Assembly (NCBI GenBank): GCA_964583095.1
Contig: CAZOVB010000079.1
Span: 1 to 20,407, forward strand
Length of the DNA: 20,407 nt
Source of the DNA: CAZOVB01 sp964583095
GTDB lineage: Bacteria > Planctomycetota > Phycisphaerae > SM23-33
Reading direction: 5' to 3'
Below, one piece after another: positions 20,067-20,407 of this stretch. Position 1 is the stretch's first letter. Each line of letters opens with the position of its first letter. The position numbers were made by a program, and so were the translations under genes. The notes under the pieces are model-generated. The model had not been told where the DNA came from. It worked only from the letters and a program-made list of their open reading frames with translations, and searched no databases.

Positions 20067-20285
20067 TCACCTCTTCAAAAATCTAGCAACATGCATAGTT
20101 GTCACTAACATTTTCTTAGTGTTGCGCCATCTTTGGTCGTGGTAAACTTCACCAAGCGTTGCAACTTCGGCACGCTTGAATGTTTTAGAATTTTCAAGTG
20201 CTTTCTCTAATTTTTTTCTGATGTCATCTTTCATTGGTTGTTTCAATGTTTGAGACGCACCTGGATAAAATTTAACATTATTCAT
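20067..20285 (-). CDS. Small basic hypothetical protein (72 aa)
   Basis: A 72-residue, Lys/Arg-rich protein with Shine-Dalgarno GAAGGTGAAAAAATG. It begins MNNVKFYPGASQTLKQPMKD and ends in a basic tail (TTMHVARFLKR). The start overlaps the stop of the upstream gene by ATGA. No family recognised; small basic proteins of this kind can be structural or DNA-associated in virions, but this is a guess. Confidence 0.6.
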   Translation of the reverse strand: MNNVKFYPGASQTLKQPMKDDIRKKLEKALENSKTFKRAEVATLGEVYHDQRWRNTKKMLVTTMHVARFLKR

Positions 20286-20407
20286 TTTTTCACCTTCTTA
20301 TTTAATAAACCTTTAAATTCTAATTCACCACCAATGTCTCTCCAGAATAAGTATTGTTTGTTTGTTTCTAAACCAATTAATGCACCGTCATAACCCCATT
20401 TCTTAAC
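20282..20407 (-). CDS. C-terminal end of an unknown protein (runs off window)
   Basis: The last 41 residues of a minus-strand gene are visible, containing KKWGYDGALIGLETNKQYLF and WRDIGGELEFKGLL, with the stop TGA overlapping the next start. The frame is open to the window edge. The Gly/Trp/Tyr-rich strand-like sequence might be the end of a structural or enzyme domain. No family can be assigned from this fragment. Confidence 0.6.
   Translation of the reverse strand, partial: VKKWGYDGALIGLETNKQYLFWRDIGGELEFKGLLNKKVKK

Noticed and set aside
1..20407. tRNA or rRNA genes
   Set aside because: I saw no cloverleaf-like block with a TTCGA-type T-arm and no rRNA-like sequence by eye; a tRNAscan run would be decisive.

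Overview
This is a very AT-rich window that looks like part of an archaeal virus, or a large virus-derived extrachromosomal element, and not a chromosome. The archaeal assignment rests on three things. The replisome is archaeal in type: a PCNA-like clamp, an RFC-small-subunit-like clamp loader, a family B polymerase and an AEP-type primase. The promoters are BRE/TATA-like, with a recurring AGAAACATTTATATAT-type box. Ribosome binding sites are GGTGAT or GGAGG a few bases before ATG, matching an archaeal 16S 3' end. No host gene is visible. I cannot name the host; a mesophilic AT-rich archaeon (a methanogen or a DPANN lineage) is a guess.

Layout. Positions 1-2527 (minus strand) hold an operon: an AbrB-like regulator, an acidic protein, a zinc-ribbon protein, a coiled-coil protein, a zinc-finger protein, an SF2 helicase and the start of one more gene. 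An 84-bp element with perfect 15-bp inverted ends sits just upstream of the helicase gene. Positions 2528-3153 are a non-coding divergent region packed with palindromes, repeated CAACCT words in two opposite arrays and promoters facing both ways. A second AbrB-like gene sits on its other side. This region is the best candidate for a replication origin and master regulatory region.

Positions 3154-14089 (plus strand) are the replication block: AEP primase/CHC2 zinc finger/ATPase, a possible ssDNA-binding protein, a RecB-like nuclease fused to a UvsW-like helicase, a small RHH-like protein, PCNA, RFC-like ATPase, a C5 cytosine methyltransferase, a gp62-like clamp-loader partner and a compact family B polymerase. 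It mixes archaeal parts (PCNA, RFC) with parts whose best analogies are in T4-type phages (gp62, UvsW).

Positions 14137-18738 (plus strand) are an accessory region of small genes, many overlapping by ATGA. It includes two tiny membrane proteins, a GIY-YIG-like nuclease, a zinc ribbon, a winged-helix protein, an LPD29-like protein, an HD-like protein lacking the HD aspartate, an intact MESH1/SpoT-type HD hydrolase and a two-helix membrane protein. A 13-bp tandem repeat containing an assembly gap (100 N) interrupts it. A hairpin at 18757-18797 separates this block from a converging minus-strand operon.

Positions 18807-20407 (minus strand) contain small proteins and a RelA/SpoT-type (p)ppGpp synthetase domain behind a Ca-binding-like DxDGDG motif, probably the edge of a virion-protein region. 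The most exciting signal is the combination, on one element, of a RelA-like synthetase with all key catalytic residues visible and a MESH1-like hydrolase. This suggests viral alarmone manipulation or a synthetase/hydrolase toxin-antitoxin pair in archaea.
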